Assembly: GCF_030732845.1 (NCBI RefSeq)
Contig: NZ_JASHKA010000007.1
Location: 186,001 to 250,000 of the forward strand
From: Roseibium sp. MMSF_3544
Lineage (GTDB): Bacteria; Pseudomonadota; Alphaproteobacteria; Rhizobiales; Stappiaceae
Direction of reading: 5' to 3'
Length of the DNA: 64,000 bases
In this document: positions 35,530-44,813 of the stretch, in pieces
Layout of the letters: each line of letters begins with the position of its first letter
How positions within the stretch are numbered: position 1 is the first letter of the stretch
Made by a program: the position numbers and the translations under genes
The notes under the pieces: model-generated
What the model was told of the DNA's origin: nothing
The model's input: only the letters and a program-made list of their open reading frames with translations
The model's database searches: none

Positions 35530-35564
35530 CCCATGTTTTCCCATGGTATCCCATAAGAACCCAG
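35530..35564 (-). promoter_or_regulatory. MraZ box: four TGGGN repeats at 10-bp period
   Basis: CCCAT at 35530, 35540 and 35550 and CCCAG at 35560 on the plus strand, which is four TGGGN words each separated by five bases on the minus strand. E. coli MraZ is known to bind TGGGN repeats with 5-nt spacers upstream of mraZ. Lies about 160 bp before the mraZ start. The rest of the 452-bp spacer 35275-35726 shows only the terminator and the element at 35688-35723. Confidence 0.8.
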
Positions 35565-35687
35565 AAAGGGGAGTGCGGACCCATTTTAGCAGGGTTCGGG
35601 GCATCGGATTGACGGCTGGGCAGCGGCCGGTTTTGCAAATTGCATGTCCTTGGCCTGCTTTGGCCGCTTCTTCCCGGAGGTGATTTA

Positions 35688-35723
35688 GGGGATTTTGACG
35701 GGTGGGGACCCGTCTTGCGGGGA
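35688..35723 (+). promoter_or_regulatory. GGGGA triplet and inverted repeat at the mraZ ribosome site
   Basis: GGGGA occurs at 35688, 35704 and 35719 (15-16 bp apart), the last forming the mraZ Shine-Dalgarno. The middle copy sits inside the inverted repeat ACGGGT-GGGG-ACCCGT (35699-35714). Possible leader control of mraZ translation. Confidence 0.35.
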
Positions 35724-35726
35724 TTT

Positions 35727-36194
35727 ATGGCCGGCTTTGTTGCTCACTTTACCAACCGGCTGGATGCCAAGGGTCGCGTGTCGATCCCTGCATCCTTCCG
35801 CGCGGTGCTGGCGAGAGACGGATTTGAGGGCCTTTATTGTATCACGTCTTCCCATTGCGACGCCGTCGATGCGGGCGGCAATGACCTGCTCGCCGAGATC
35901 AACAAGCGCTCGGAGGCCTTTACAAAACTGTCTCCAGATCATGACGCGCTTGCCGTTGCACTGTTTGGAGCAAGCGAAAGCCCGAAAATCGACGGAGATG
36001 GCCGAATGACCATTTCCGACATGATCCGGGATCACACGGGCATTACCGACCACGTCACCTTCGTCGGGATGAATTACAAGTTCCAGATCTGGGAACCGGA
36101 AAAGTTTCGCGAGTATCGCGCAGAGGCCCAAAGGCGTGCGCTCGCGATGCTGTCGGGGCAAGCCCCCGCACCTTCACAGGGAGAGCCGTCATGA
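35727..36194 (+). CDS. mraZ: Transcriptional regulator MraZ
   Basis: 155 residues with two AbrB/SpoVT-like halves: [19 protein letters not shown] near the N-terminus and [18 protein letters not shown] in the second half. MraZ forms a ring and represses the dcw operon through TGGGN repeats, present upstream. The ATG at 35727 gives the standard N-terminus; the open frame extends upstream to 35640 without support. It overlaps rsmH by an ATGA. Confidence 0.95.
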   Translation: MAGFVAHFTNRLDAKGRVSIPASFRAVLARDGFEGLYCITSSHCDAVDAGGNDLLAEINKRSEAFTKLSPDHDALAVALFGASESPKIDGDGRMTISDMIRDHTGITDHVTFVGMNYKFQIWEPEKFREYRAEAQRRALAMLSGQAPAPSQGEPS

Positions 36195-37231
36195 TGGCGC
36201 TCGGCGACAGGGATGCAGCTTCTGCCGCTGGCGGACCCGGGCGTCACGTGCCGGTTCTCCTGAGTGAAGTACTGCACTGGCTTGAGCCGCAGCCTGGAGA
36301 GGTAATCATCGACGGCACATTCGGAGCGGGCGGCTACTCCCGGGCGATCCTCGCAAGAGGGGCTCGGGTGATTGGCATCGATCGCGATCCCGATGCGATT
36401 TCCGCAGGTCAGGCAATGGTCAAGGAGGCCGGTGGAGACCTGATTTTGGTTCCCGGGCAATTTTCGGGACTGGAAGACCACGCCCGTGCAAGCGGTTTCG
36501 ATGCCGTGGACGGTGTGGTTCTCGACCTCGGTGTGTCGTCCATGCAGCTCGACGAGGCTGGGCGCGGATTCTCCTTCCTGCGCGACGGGCCGCTCGACAT
36601 GCGCATGGAGCAGGCTGGCCCTTCAGCGGCGGATATCGTCAACAGTCTCCCGGTCAGGGATCTGATCCGTGTCATCGGCCTGCTCGGTGAGGAAAAGCGG
36701 GCGACTTCCGTCGCGCATGCGATTGACAGCGCGCGCAAGGAAAAACCGTTTTCGCGCACCCTGGAACTTGCGAACCTTATCGAAAAAGTGCTCGGCCGCT
36801 CGCCCAAGAAAGCGCAGATCCATCCGGCGACCCGCACCTTCCAGGCATTGCGGATCTACGTGAACGGAGAACTTCACCAGGCGGCGGAGGCACTTGGCGC
36901 TGCGGAGCGCATCTTGAGGCCCGGTGGACGCCTGGTTCTGGTGAGCTTTCATTCCCTGGAAGACCGGATCGTGAAGCGGTTCTTCCAGGATCGGACCCGA
37001 ACCAGGGGTGGTGGGTCCCGTCATATGCCGGAGGAAGAGGTTCCACCGGCAACATTCGAGCTGATGACGCGCAAGGCGGTCGAGGCGGCTTCTGAAGAAA
37101 CAGAGGCCAATCCGCGCGCGCGGTCTGCAAAACTCAGGGCAGGGCGGCGCACGGATGCGCCGGCACGAGAACTGGATATCCATGCTGCCGGCGTACCGCG
37201 CCTTGCAGAGTTTCATGGGTTAGGGGGCTGA
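36191..37231 (+). CDS. rsmH: 16S rRNA (cytosine1402-N4)-methyltransferase
   Basis: 346 residues. Methylates N4 of C1402 in the ribosomal P site using [29 protein letters not shown] (SAM loop), [15 protein letters not shown] and the [18 protein letters not shown] signature are all present. It starts on the mraZ stop (ATGA); a second ATG directly follows the first. Second gene of the dcw cluster. Confidence 0.96.
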   Translation: MMALGDRDAASAAGGPGRHVPVLLSEVLHWLEPQPGEVIIDGTFGAGGYSRAILARGARVIGIDRDPDAISAGQAMVKEAGGDLILVPGQFSGLEDHARASGFDAVDGVVLDLGVSSMQLDEAGRGFSFLRDGPLDMRMEQAGPSAADIVNSLPVRDLIRVIGLLGEEKRATSVAHAIDSARKEKPFSRTLELANLIEKVLGRSPKKAQIHPATRTFQALRIYVNGELHQAAEALGAAERILRPGGRLVLVSFHSLEDRIVKRFFQDRTRTRGGGSRHMPEEEVPPATFELMTRKAVEAASEETEANPRARSAKLRAGRRTDAPARELDIHAAGVPRLAEFHGLGG

Positions 37232-37233
37232 AG

Positions 37234-37590
37234 ATGGTGCGAACGCTGAACATCCTGTTCATCTTGGCGGTCGTGATAGGAGCTGCGACGGTTTACGACA
37301 TGAAACTGGCGGCGACGAAGTCGGCAGAGAAAGTTGCCGATCTTCAGCGTCAGATCGACGAGGAACGCGACGCGATCCGGCATCTCAAAGCCGAGTGGAG
37401 CAAGCTGAACAAGCCGGAGCGCCTTCAGGGTCTTGTGGAACGCTACAACGACTATCTTCAACTCGAAGCGCTCGACGTGAAGCAGATCGTGACGCCGGAA
37501 GAGCTTCCGGCCCGGCCCGTGATGCTCGAGCCGATCGGTGGCCCCAACCAGATGGGCGGTTATGCCGGCTCGTCTTCGGCAATCCAGTGA
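37234..37590 (+). CDS. ftsL: Cell division protein FtsL
   Basis: 118 residues: a short cytoplasmic start, one membrane helix (about 5-22), then a periplasmic coiled coil (KSAEKVADLQRQIDEERDAIRHLKAEWSKLNKPERLQGLVERY) and a flexible Pro/Gly-rich tail. It bridges FtsQ-FtsB with FtsW-FtsI at the septum. Sequence is poorly conserved across phyla; position between rsmH and ftsI and topology support the call. No ftsB lies in this window. Confidence 0.85.
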   Translation: MVRTLNILFILAVVIGAATVYDMKLAATKSAEKVADLQRQIDEERDAIRHLKAEWSKLNKPERLQGLVERYNDYLQLEALDVKQIVTPEELPARPVMLEPIGGPNQMGGYAGSSSAIQ

Positions 37591-37601
37591 GGGGCTGACG
37601 G

Positions 37602-39314
37602 ATGACGATGATAAGTGAACCGACAAGCTTCCTTCAGGTCAGACGCGCAAATCCGAAGATCGTGCGCGGTTCGGTCTCTTCCAGTGCCGTCAAATCCCGG
37701 GTTTATGTGGCCATGCTGGCTTTCGCCTGTGTCTATGCGGCCATCGGGGGACGTCTTGTGCTTCTGGCGCAAATGGAAGAAGCGCCCTCCCGTGCCTGGA
37801 TCTCCGCGCAGGACTCCGTTTCGGCCTCAAGGCCGGACCTGATCGACCGGAACGGCGAAATTCTGGCAACCGATATCAAGACCGCGTCTCTTTATGCCGA
37901 GCCGCGCAGGATCCTGGACGTCGACGAGGCTGTCGAGGGTCTGATCCGTGCACTTCCGGACCTGGACGAGAAACTGGTTCGCCGCCGTCTTGAAAGCGGC
38001 GCCGGCTTTGTCTGGCTGAAGCGGGAAATGACCCGCCAGAAGGCCGATGAAATTCATAATCTCGGACTGCCGGGGATCGGGTTCTTGTCCGAGAACCAGA
38101 GGTTTTATCCAGGTGGTCCGACGGCAGGGCACATTGTCGGGTCGGTGAATGTCGACAATCAGGGCCTTGCCGGAATTGAAAAGCACATCGACGACGAATG
38201 GCTTGGGGATCTGCAATCGCTTGGCTTTGCGTCTGGCCGAACCATGGAGCCTGTCCGGTTGTCGGTCGACCTGCGCGTCCAGCACGTAGTGCGCGACGAA
38301 CTGGTCAAGGCCATGGAGCGCTACAGGGCAATTGCCGCTGCCGGCATCGTGCTTGACGCAAAGACCGGCGAAGTCGTCGCCATGTCCTCTCTGCCGGACT
38401 ACGACCCGAATGACAGGTCGCAGGCGCTGGAGCGTGACCGGTTGAACCGCGCAACCGGCGGGGTTTTCGAAATGGGCTCGGTGTTCAAGGCCTTCACAAC
38501 GGCAATGGCACTTGATTCCGGCTCCGTCACCATCAATGACAGCTTCGACGCGACCCGTCCGATCCGGGCCGCGGGCCGCACGATTACGGATTTCCACGGG
38601 AAAAACCGCATCCTCTCGGTGCCGGAAATCTTCATCTATTCGTCCAACATCGGAACGGCGAAAATGATGCTGGCAACAGGTGTTGCTCGGCAGAAGGAGT
38701 TTCTCGAGCGCTTGCACCTGACCAGCCGGTTGAAGACGGAACTGCCGGAAAATGCCGCGCCATTGCTTCCTCCGAAATGGAACGAGCTGGCCGCGATGAC
38801 CATCTCCTTCGGCCACGGCCTCTCGGTGACGCCGATGCAGACTGCCGTTGCTGCCGCCGCTGTCGTGAATGGTGGAACCCTGCTGCCGCCGACCTTCCTG
38901 CCAAGAAGCCCTGAAGAGGTTCAAGCGGTTGGAAAACAAGTCATTTCCCCGGAAGTCAGCCGCATGATGCGTTACCTGTTCCGCCTGAATGTCCTGTCTG
39001 GATCAGGGCGCCGGGCAGACGTTCCGGGCTATACCGTTGGCGGCAAAACCGGCACCGCCGAGAAGATCGAGAACGGCCGCTACGTGAGCAACAAGCGCCG
39101 GAACTCCTTCCTTTCGGCCTTCCCGATGGATGATCCGAGATACGTGGTGCTGGTCGTCCTTGACGAGCCGAAGTCGGAGCGCGAGGGGATTGGTGCAACG
39201 GCAGGTCTGAACACCGCACCGACGACAGGGGCGATCATCCGGCGCGCTGCACCGATGCTTGGAGTGATGCCGCGTTTCGGCAAGGGGGATGAACCGATCG
39301 AGATTTCCTATTAA
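37602..39314 (+). CDS. ftsI: Septal penicillin-binding protein (transpeptidase) FtsI/PBP3
   Basis: 570 residues. Cytoplasmic N-tail, one membrane helix (about 33-50), a pedestal domain, then the transpeptidase domain with all three active-site motifs: SVFK (S293, K296), SSN (347-349) and KTG (482-484). Cross-links septal peptidoglycan together with FtsW. The ATG at 37602 is 11 bp after ftsL; the ATG at 37608 is an alternative. An AAGGAG site directly overlaps its stop codon and serves the small open frame that follows. Confidence 0.95.
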   Translation: MTMISEPTSFLQVRRANPKIVRGSVSSSAVKSRVYVAMLAFACVYAAIGGRLVLLAQMEEAPSRAWISAQDSVSASRPDLIDRNGEILATDIKTASLYAEPRRILDVDEAVEGLIRALPDLDEKLVRRRLESGAGFVWLKREMTRQKADEIHNLGLPGIGFLSENQRFYPGGPTAGHIVGSVNVDNQGLAGIEKHIDDEWLGDLQSLGFASGRTMEPVRLSVDLRVQHVVRDELVKAMERYRAIAAAGIVLDAKTGEVVAMSSLPDYDPNDRSQALERDRLNRATGGVFEMGSVFKAFTTAMALDSGSVTINDSFDATRPIRAAGRTITDFHGKNRILSVPEIFIYSSNIGTAKMMLATGVARQKEFLERLHLTSRLKTELPENAAPLLPPKWNELAAMTISFGHGLSVTPMQTAVAAAAVVNGGTLLPPTFLPRSPEEVQAVGKQVISPEVSRMMRYLFRLNVLSGSGRRADVPGYTVGGKTGTAEKIENGRYVSNKRRNSFLSAFPMDDPRYVVLVVLDEPKSEREGIGATAGLNTAPTTGAIIRRAAPMLGVMPRFGKGDEPIEISY

Positions 39315-39320
39315 GGAGAC

Positions 39321-39413
39321 ATGAGGAAAGCAGTGGTCACCGGCGGGGTCGCAGCCGATTACCGGGATCAAAGCTTGCAGACGACGACGCACAAACCGAA
39401 CGATCAGGTGTGA
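39321..39413 (+). CDS. Candidate 30-residue small open frame between ftsI and murE
   Basis: ATG 39321, 30 codons, TGA 39411-39413. A near-perfect ribosome site (TTAAGGAGAC) precedes it, and its stop overlaps the murE start as TGATG. The peptide begins MRKAVVTGGVAADYRDQ and has no recognised motif. murE itself has only a weak site, so this frame may act as a leader that couples murE translation to the upstream gene. Alternatively the frame is chance and the strong site is a relic. Too short to judge by composition. Confidence 0.45.
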   Translation: MRKAVVTGGVAADYRDQSLQTTTHKPNDQV

Positions 39414-40882
39414 TGGATCTTGAAACTCTTGCCGGCGGCATTGAATTGCCTGAGTCGGCGAAGGATCTGAAAATTTCAGGGCTCACGGCAGATAGCCGGA
39501 ATGTAGGGCCCGACTTCCTATTTGCCGCGTTCAAGGGTGCGGTCGTTGACGGAATACGGTTTGCGCCGGGCGCAGCGGAGGCTGGTGCCGTGGCGATCCT
39601 GTGCGCCGAAAACGCCGCCGACACTGTCCGAAGAAGCGTACGGCAAGACGTTGCCGTCATTCCCGTGACAGAGCCTCGGCAGGTCTTTTCCAAAATGGCG
39701 GCACGGTTCCACGGTGCGCAGCCTGATATCATCGTTGCGGTGACCGGAACCGCGGGAAAAACTTCTGTCGCCCATTTTGTCCGCCAGATCTTCCAGGCTG
39801 CAGGGCATCCGGCAGCCAGCCTCGGCACACTCGGAACGGTCAAGCCCGACGGCATCAGCTATGGCGGCCTCACGACACCGGATCCCGTTGCGCTTCACAA
39901 GGAACTTGCCGAACTCAAGCAAAAGGGGATCAATCACGCCGCGATGGAGGCGTCTTCCCACGGCCTTGATCAGTTCCGCCTGGACGGGGTGCGGCTGACG
40001 GCGGCGGCCTTCACCAATCTCGGCCGGGACCACATGGACTATCATCCGACCATGGAGGATTACCTGCAGGCCAAGCTGCGTCTGTTTAAGGATCTCTTGC
40101 CGGATGGCGGCATGGTCGTGGTCGATCCGGGCGAAAAATATGCCGATCGCGTCCTGCAGGTTGCCGAAGACCGCGGCCTCCCGGTGTTTTCGGTTGGTGA
40201 GACCGGCACTGATCTGAAACTGACTGGCCTCAAGCCAAGCGGCGCCGGTCAGGAACTGACGCTGCAGACCGCGCGCGGTGAATACAAGATTACATTGCCG
40301 CTGATCGGCAGGTTCCAGGTCTCCAATGCACTGATTGCCGCCGGTTTGGCGATTGCCGCCGGAACGGATATGGGCCTGGTCCTGCGCTCGCTTGAGAACC
40401 TGAAAGGAGCGCCGGGGCGGCTGGAACTCGCCGGAAAGACGGCGTCCGGCGGACTTGTGTTTGTCGACTATGCGCATAAACCCGATGCACTCGACAATGC
40501 CCTGGCCGCGCTCAAGCCGTTTGCGACCGGCAAGCTCGCTGTGGTTATCGGAGCCGGTGGTGACCGGGACCCCGGAAAGCGGGAGCTTATGGGGGCGGCC
40601 GCCGCTCGCCATGCGGATCTGGTCATTGTAACGGACGACAACCCGCGATCTGAAGATCCGGCAACAATCCGCAAGGCGGTTTTGTCCGGGGCACAAAATG
40701 CAATGGAAATCGGCGACCGGTATGAGGCCATTGCCGAGGGAGTGCACCGGCTCAATGCCGGCGATATCCTGTGTGTAGCCGGAAAAGGCCACGAAACCGG
40801 CCAGATTGTTGGCGACACAGTGATTCCGTTTTCGGATCACGACGCCGTGCAACGTGCCATCAGCCTTGAGGGAGACACATGA
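39413..40882 (+). CDS. murE: UDP-MurNAc-L-Ala-D-Glu:meso-diaminopimelate ligase
   Basis: 489 residues. Adds meso-DAP to the stem peptide using ATP. P-loop variant GTAGKTS (112-118, Ala in place of the usual Asn), HAAMEASSHGLDQFR, and the DNPR motif at 409-412, which marks meso-DAP rather than lysine specificity. The ATG at 39413 gives the standard MDLETLAG start; a GTG at 39410 is in frame. Its stop overlaps murF (ATGA). Confidence 0.96.
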   Translation: MDLETLAGGIELPESAKDLKISGLTADSRNVGPDFLFAAFKGAVVDGIRFAPGAAEAGAVAILCAENAADTVRRSVRQDVAVIPVTEPRQVFSKMAARFHGAQPDIIVAVTGTAGKTSVAHFVRQIFQAAGHPAASLGTLGTVKPDGISYGGLTTPDPVALHKELAELKQKGINHAAMEASSHGLDQFRLDGVRLTAAAFTNLGRDHMDYHPTMEDYLQAKLRLFKDLLPDGGMVVVDPGEKYADRVLQVAEDRGLPVFSVGETGTDLKLTGLKPSGAGQELTLQTARGEYKITLPLIGRFQVSNALIAAGLAIAAGTDMGLVLRSLENLKGAPGRLELAGKTASGGLVFVDYAHKPDALDNALAALKPFATGKLAVVIGAGGDRDPGKRELMGAAAARHADLVIVTDDNPRSEDPATIRKAVLSGAQNAMEIGDRYEAIAEGVHRLNAGDILCVAGKGHETGQIVGDTVIPFSDHDAVQRAISLEGDT

Positions 40883-42309
40883 GCGAGCCTCTCTGGAAAC
40901 TGGATGCCTTTGTCGAAGCTGCCGGCGGTAGCGTGAAGGGCGACGTCGGCACGGACATTACGGGAATTTCGATTGACAGCCGGTCGCTTGAGCCGGGCGA
41001 CGCATTCATCGCCATCAAGGGCGACCACCTTGACGGACACGACTACGTGGAGGCTGCCCTTGAGGCAGGGGCCTCACTCGCGCTTGTGGCGAGCAAAAAG
41101 CTTTCCGAATTGCCCGAAGACGGTCGTTACGTTGCCGTTCGGGATCCACTCGAAGCGATGCGAAAACTCGGGGTTGCCGCAAGGGCACGCACGAATGCAC
41201 GGATCATTGCCGTCACCGGATCGGTCGGAAAGACCGGCACAAAGGAAGCTCTGAAGCTGACGCTGGAACAATCCGGCAAGGTGCATGCGTCGGTCGCATC
41301 TTTCAACAATCACTGGGGCGTTCCGCTGACGCTGGCACGCATGCCGGAGGACACAAGGTATGGCGTGTTCGAAATCGGTATGAACCATGCGGGAGAAATT
41401 TCACCGCTGGTCAAGATGGTGCGGCCTCATATTGCCATCATCACGACCGTGCAGCCCGTGCATTTGGAGTTCTTTGAGTCCGTTGAGAAGATTGCACAGG
41501 CCAAGGCGGAAATTTTTGACGGCTTGGAGCCGGGCGGCATTGCCATTCTCAACAAGGACAATCACCAGTACGACCTCCTGAGGTTTCTTGCCGCGACCGC
41601 CGGTGTTTCTTACGTGCAGACGTTCGGAGAAGATCCAAGCGCCGACAGTCACACCGAAAACGTTGTCGGATACGCAGGCGGTACCAGTATTGATGCGTCA
41701 ATCCTGGGGACGGAAATCACCTACAAGATCGGCGCGCCCGGCAGGCACCTTGTCAAGAACAGCCTGGCCGTTCTGACAGCCGTCAGGGATGTTGGTGCGG
41801 ATCTGGCCAAGGCTGGGCTTGCGCTGGACACGATGCGTCCTCCAAAGGGGCGGGGTCAGGTCAGCCTTCTTCAGCTCCCCGAAGGTGAACTCAGTCTGAT
41901 TGACGAGAGCTACAATGCGAATCCCGCCTCGATGCGCGCGGCGTTGCAGGTGCTTGGCGAAGCCCCCGTGACGCGCCCGGGCCGGCGGATTGCTGTGATC
42001 GGTGACATGCGTGAACTCGGCACCGAGGCCGACCGGCTGCATGCGGAATTGCTGGGTCCGATAATGGAGTCGCAGACCGACTCGGTTTACTGCGCGGGTC
42101 CGCACATGCACGCGCTTTGGCAGCAATTGCCGCGCGAATTGCGGGCGCATTACAGCGAAGAGGCGAAAGATCTGGAAGACGTCATTTTGAAGGACGTCAG
42201 GCCCGGCGATGTCGTTATGATCAAGGGATCGCTAGGAACCCAGATGGGGCCCCTTGTGGAGGCCATGAAAAAGGAATATCCGCCCGCGGACGACACTGCG
42301 GCGGAATAA
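40879..42309 (+). CDS. murF: UDP-MurNAc-tripeptide:D-Ala-D-Ala ligase
   Basis: 476 residues. Completes the UDP-MurNAc-pentapeptide. The Mur ligase P-loop is GSVGKTGT (from residue 114), with SFNNHWGVPLTLARMP, GMNHAGEI and DESYNANPASMRAAL motifs. Starts on the murE stop and lies 10 bp before mraY. Confidence 0.96.
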   Translation: MSEPLWKLDAFVEAAGGSVKGDVGTDITGISIDSRSLEPGDAFIAIKGDHLDGHDYVEAALEAGASLALVASKKLSELPEDGRYVAVRDPLEAMRKLGVAARARTNARIIAVTGSVGKTGTKEALKLTLEQSGKVHASVASFNNHWGVPLTLARMPEDTRYGVFEIGMNHAGEISPLVKMVRPHIAIITTVQPVHLEFFESVEKIAQAKAEIFDGLEPGGIAILNKDNHQYDLLRFLAATAGVSYVQTFGEDPSADSHTENVVGYAGGTSIDASILGTEITYKIGAPGRHLVKNSLAVLTAVRDVGADLAKAGLALDTMRPPKGRGQVSLLQLPEGELSLIDESYNANPASMRAALQVLGEAPVTRPGRRIAVIGDMRELGTEADRLHAELLGPIMESQTDSVYCAGPHMHALWQQLPRELRAHYSEEAKDLEDVILKDVRPGDVVMIKGSLGTQMGPLVEAMKKEYPPADDTAAE

Positions 42310-42319
42310 GGGATAGCTG

Positions 42320-43405
42320 ATGTTTTATTTTTTGGGGCAATTCGCTGATCAGGTTTCCGCACTGAACGTCTTCAGGTACATCACGTTCAGAACCGGCGGC
42401 GCAATTATGACGGCGCTTTTTTTCGTTTTTCTTTTCGGGCCCCGGATCATTTCCAGTTTGAGGATCCGACAGGGTCACGGACAGCCGATCCGGGCGGACG
42501 GTCCGGAAAGCCACCTCCTCACCAAAAAAGGCACGCCAACCATGGGTGGGCTCATGATCCTGTCCGGGGCGCTTGTTGCAGCGCTGCTGTGGTCGGATCT
42601 GTCAAACCCTTATGTCTGGGTGGTGATCGGCGTGACGCTCGGTTTCGGAGGCATCGGATTTTACGACGACTATCTCAAGGTCACGAAATCGTCCCACAAG
42701 GGGTTCGGCGGCAAGGCACGGCTTGGACTGGAGTTTTTGATCGCTGCGCTTGCAGCTTATGCCGTGACGGTTCTCGACACGTCTGAATTTTCCGAAGCAA
42801 TTACCTTTCCGTTTCTGAAGGACTTCACGCTCAATCTTGGCCTGATTTTCATTCCCTTCGCTGCCTTCGTGATGGTCGGCGCGGGCAACGCGGTCAACCT
42901 GACGGATGGTCTGGACGGTCTCGCCATTGTTCCGGTGATGATTGCCTGTGCGTCGTTCGGCCTGATCGCGTACTTGTCCGGTAACGCGGTCTTCGCGAAC
43001 TACCTGCAGATCCACCATGTCTCCGGCACCGGTGAACTCGCCGTCATCTGCGGTGCGGTGATCGGGGCTGGTCTCGGCTTTCTCTGGTTCAATGCACCGC
43101 CCGCTGCGATTTTCATGGGGGATACCGGATCGCTGGCACTCGGCGGCATGATTGGTGCCATTGCTGTGGCCACCAAGCATGAGATCGTGCTCGCGATCAT
43201 CGGCGGTCTCTTCGTTCTGGAAGCGGTGTCTGTGATTGTTCAGGTGATCTCCTTCAAGCTGACCGGCAAGCGGGTGTTTCGAATGGCGCCGATCCATCAC
43301 CATTTCGAAATCATGGGATGGACCGAAAGCCAGGTGGTCATCCGCTTCTGGATCATTGCCGTCGTTCTCGCCCTGCTCGGCCTGGCCACGTTGAAGCTGA
43401 GGTAG
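42320..43405 (+). CDS. mraY: Phospho-MurNAc-pentapeptide transferase
   Basis: 361 residues, about ten membrane helices. Transfers phospho-MurNAc-pentapeptide to undecaprenyl phosphate to make lipid I. Motifs: [17 protein letters not shown] (catalytic acidic residues), [10 protein letters not shown], and the MAPIHHHFE loop. Confidence 0.97.
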   Translation: MFYFLGQFADQVSALNVFRYITFRTGGAIMTALFFVFLFGPRIISSLRIRQGHGQPIRADGPESHLLTKKGTPTMGGLMILSGALVAALLWSDLSNPYVWVVIGVTLGFGGIGFYDDYLKVTKSSHKGFGGKARLGLEFLIAALAAYAVTVLDTSEFSEAITFPFLKDFTLNLGLIFIPFAAFVMVGAGNAVNLTDGLDGLAIVPVMIACASFGLIAYLSGNAVFANYLQIHHVSGTGELAVICGAVIGAGLGFLWFNAPPAAIFMGDTGSLALGGMIGAIAVATKHEIVLAIIGGLFVLEAVSVIVQVISFKLTGKRVFRMAPIHHHFEIMGWTESQVVIRFWIIAVVLALLGLATLKLR

Positions 43406-43409
43406 GCGC

Positions 43410-44813
43410 ATGATCCCGGTCACCACATTCGAAGGCAAAAAGATCGCCCTGTTCGGTCTGGGCGGATCGGGCCTGACGACGGCTCATGCCCTGAAAGCCG
43501 GCGGCGCGGATGTGGTGTGCTTTGACGACAACAAATCGCGTGTTGAGCAGGCCGCCTCAGAGGGGCTGGCGACGCAGGATCTGCGCGTCGCTGATTGGAA
43601 CGGGTTCGAAGCGCTCGTGCTGGCTCCGGGTGTTCCGCTGACCCATCCGGTGCCGCACTGGACAGTCGATCTTGCCCGTGAAGCGGGGATCGAGGTCATC
43701 GGGGATGTGGAACTGTTCTGCCGTGAGCGGCGCAAACAGTGCCTGACGGCGCCGCTGATCGCCATAACCGGGACCAACGGCAAATCGACCACGACGGCGC
43801 TCATCGCGCATCTGTTACGTGAACTCGGTCTGGATGTTCAGGTTGGCGGTAACATCGGGACACCGGTCCTGGAGCTGGAGCCACCGCATCCGGGCCGGCA
43901 CTATGTCGTTGAGTGCTCGTCTTATCAGATCGACCTTGCACCCACGCTCGACCCGAGCGTCGGAGTTCACATGAACCTGTCGCCCGATCATCTTGACCGG
44001 CACGGAACCATGGAGAACTACGCCGCGATAAAGGAGCGCCTTGTCGCAGGATCGAAGATGGCAGTCGTCGGGGTCGACGATCGTTTGTCTTCCGCCATTG
44101 CAGACAGTCTTGAACTTGCGCACAAACCTGTTTGCCGGATTGCCGGAGAGAGAGAGCTGACAGACGGGGTCTATGCCCACCATGGCCGCCTGTACGAGGC
44201 CGACAACGGTACACAGACCGAAGTCGCACTTCTGGGAGGTATCGACAGTCTGCGCGGAGACCACAATGGCCAAAACGCGGCTGCTGCCTTTGCAGCGCTG
44301 AGGGCACTTGAGTTGCCTTCGGACAAGATCGCAGCTGCGTTGAAAACATTTCCCGGTCTGCACCATCGCATGGAGGTGGTTTCCAGGCGCGGACGGATCC
44401 TGTTCATCAACGACTCCAAGGCAACCAATGCCGATGCCGCCGCGCGGGCCCTTTCCAGTTTCGAGCGGATCTACTGGATTGCTGGCGGGCGCGCCAAAAC
44501 CGGAGGGATTTCCTCGCTCGATGAGTATTTCCCAAAAATCGCAAAAGCCTTTCTGATCGGAGAAGCCGCCGAGGAATTCAGCAAGACGCTGGAAGGCCGT
44601 GTGCCCTTCGCGATCAGTGGAACCTTGCCCCAGGCTGTGATCGATGCAGCCGCGGAGGCGACCGAAGATGGCGCTGAGGAGATTGCCATTCTGCTCTCTC
44701 CGGCCTGTGCCAGTTTTGACCAATACCCGAATTTCGAATTGCGGGGCGCTGCTTTTGTAGACGCAGTGCGTGCCTTGCCTGAAGCCGGAAACACTCAGGA
44801 GGAGGTTGCATAG
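43410..44813 (+). CDS. murD: UDP-MurNAc-L-alanine:D-glutamate ligase
   Basis: 467 residues. P-loop GTNGKST in [15 protein letters not shown]-terminal Rossmann [21 protein letters not shown] and NDSKATN motifs in the ligase domain. Starts 4 bp after mraY, and its stop codon touches the ftsW start with no gap. Confidence 0.97.
   Translation: MIPVTTFEGKKIALFGLGGSGLTTAHALKAGGADVVCFDDNKSRVEQAASEGLATQDLRVADWNGFEALVLAPGVPLTHPVPHWTVDLAREAGIEVIGDVELFCRERRKQCLTAPLIAITGTNGKSTTTALIAHLLRELGLDVQVGGNIGTPVLELEPPHPGRHYVVECSSYQIDLAPTLDPSVGVHMNLSPDHLDRHGTMENYAAIKERLVAGSKMAVVGVDDRLSSAIADSLELAHKPVCRIAGERELTDGVYAHHGRLYEADNGTQTEVALLGGIDSLRGDHNGQNAAAAFAALRALELPSDKIAAALKTFPGLHHRMEVVSRRGRILFINDSKATNADAAARALSSFERIYWIAGGRAKTGGISSLDEYFPKIAKAFLIGEAAEEFSKTLEGRVPFAISGTLPQAVIDAAAEATEDGAEEIAILLSPACASFDQYPNFELRGAAFVDAVRALPEAGNTQEEVA

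Noticed and set aside
39518..40852. 444-codon open frame antisense to murE
   Set aside because: Same artefact; murE is full length with all motifs.
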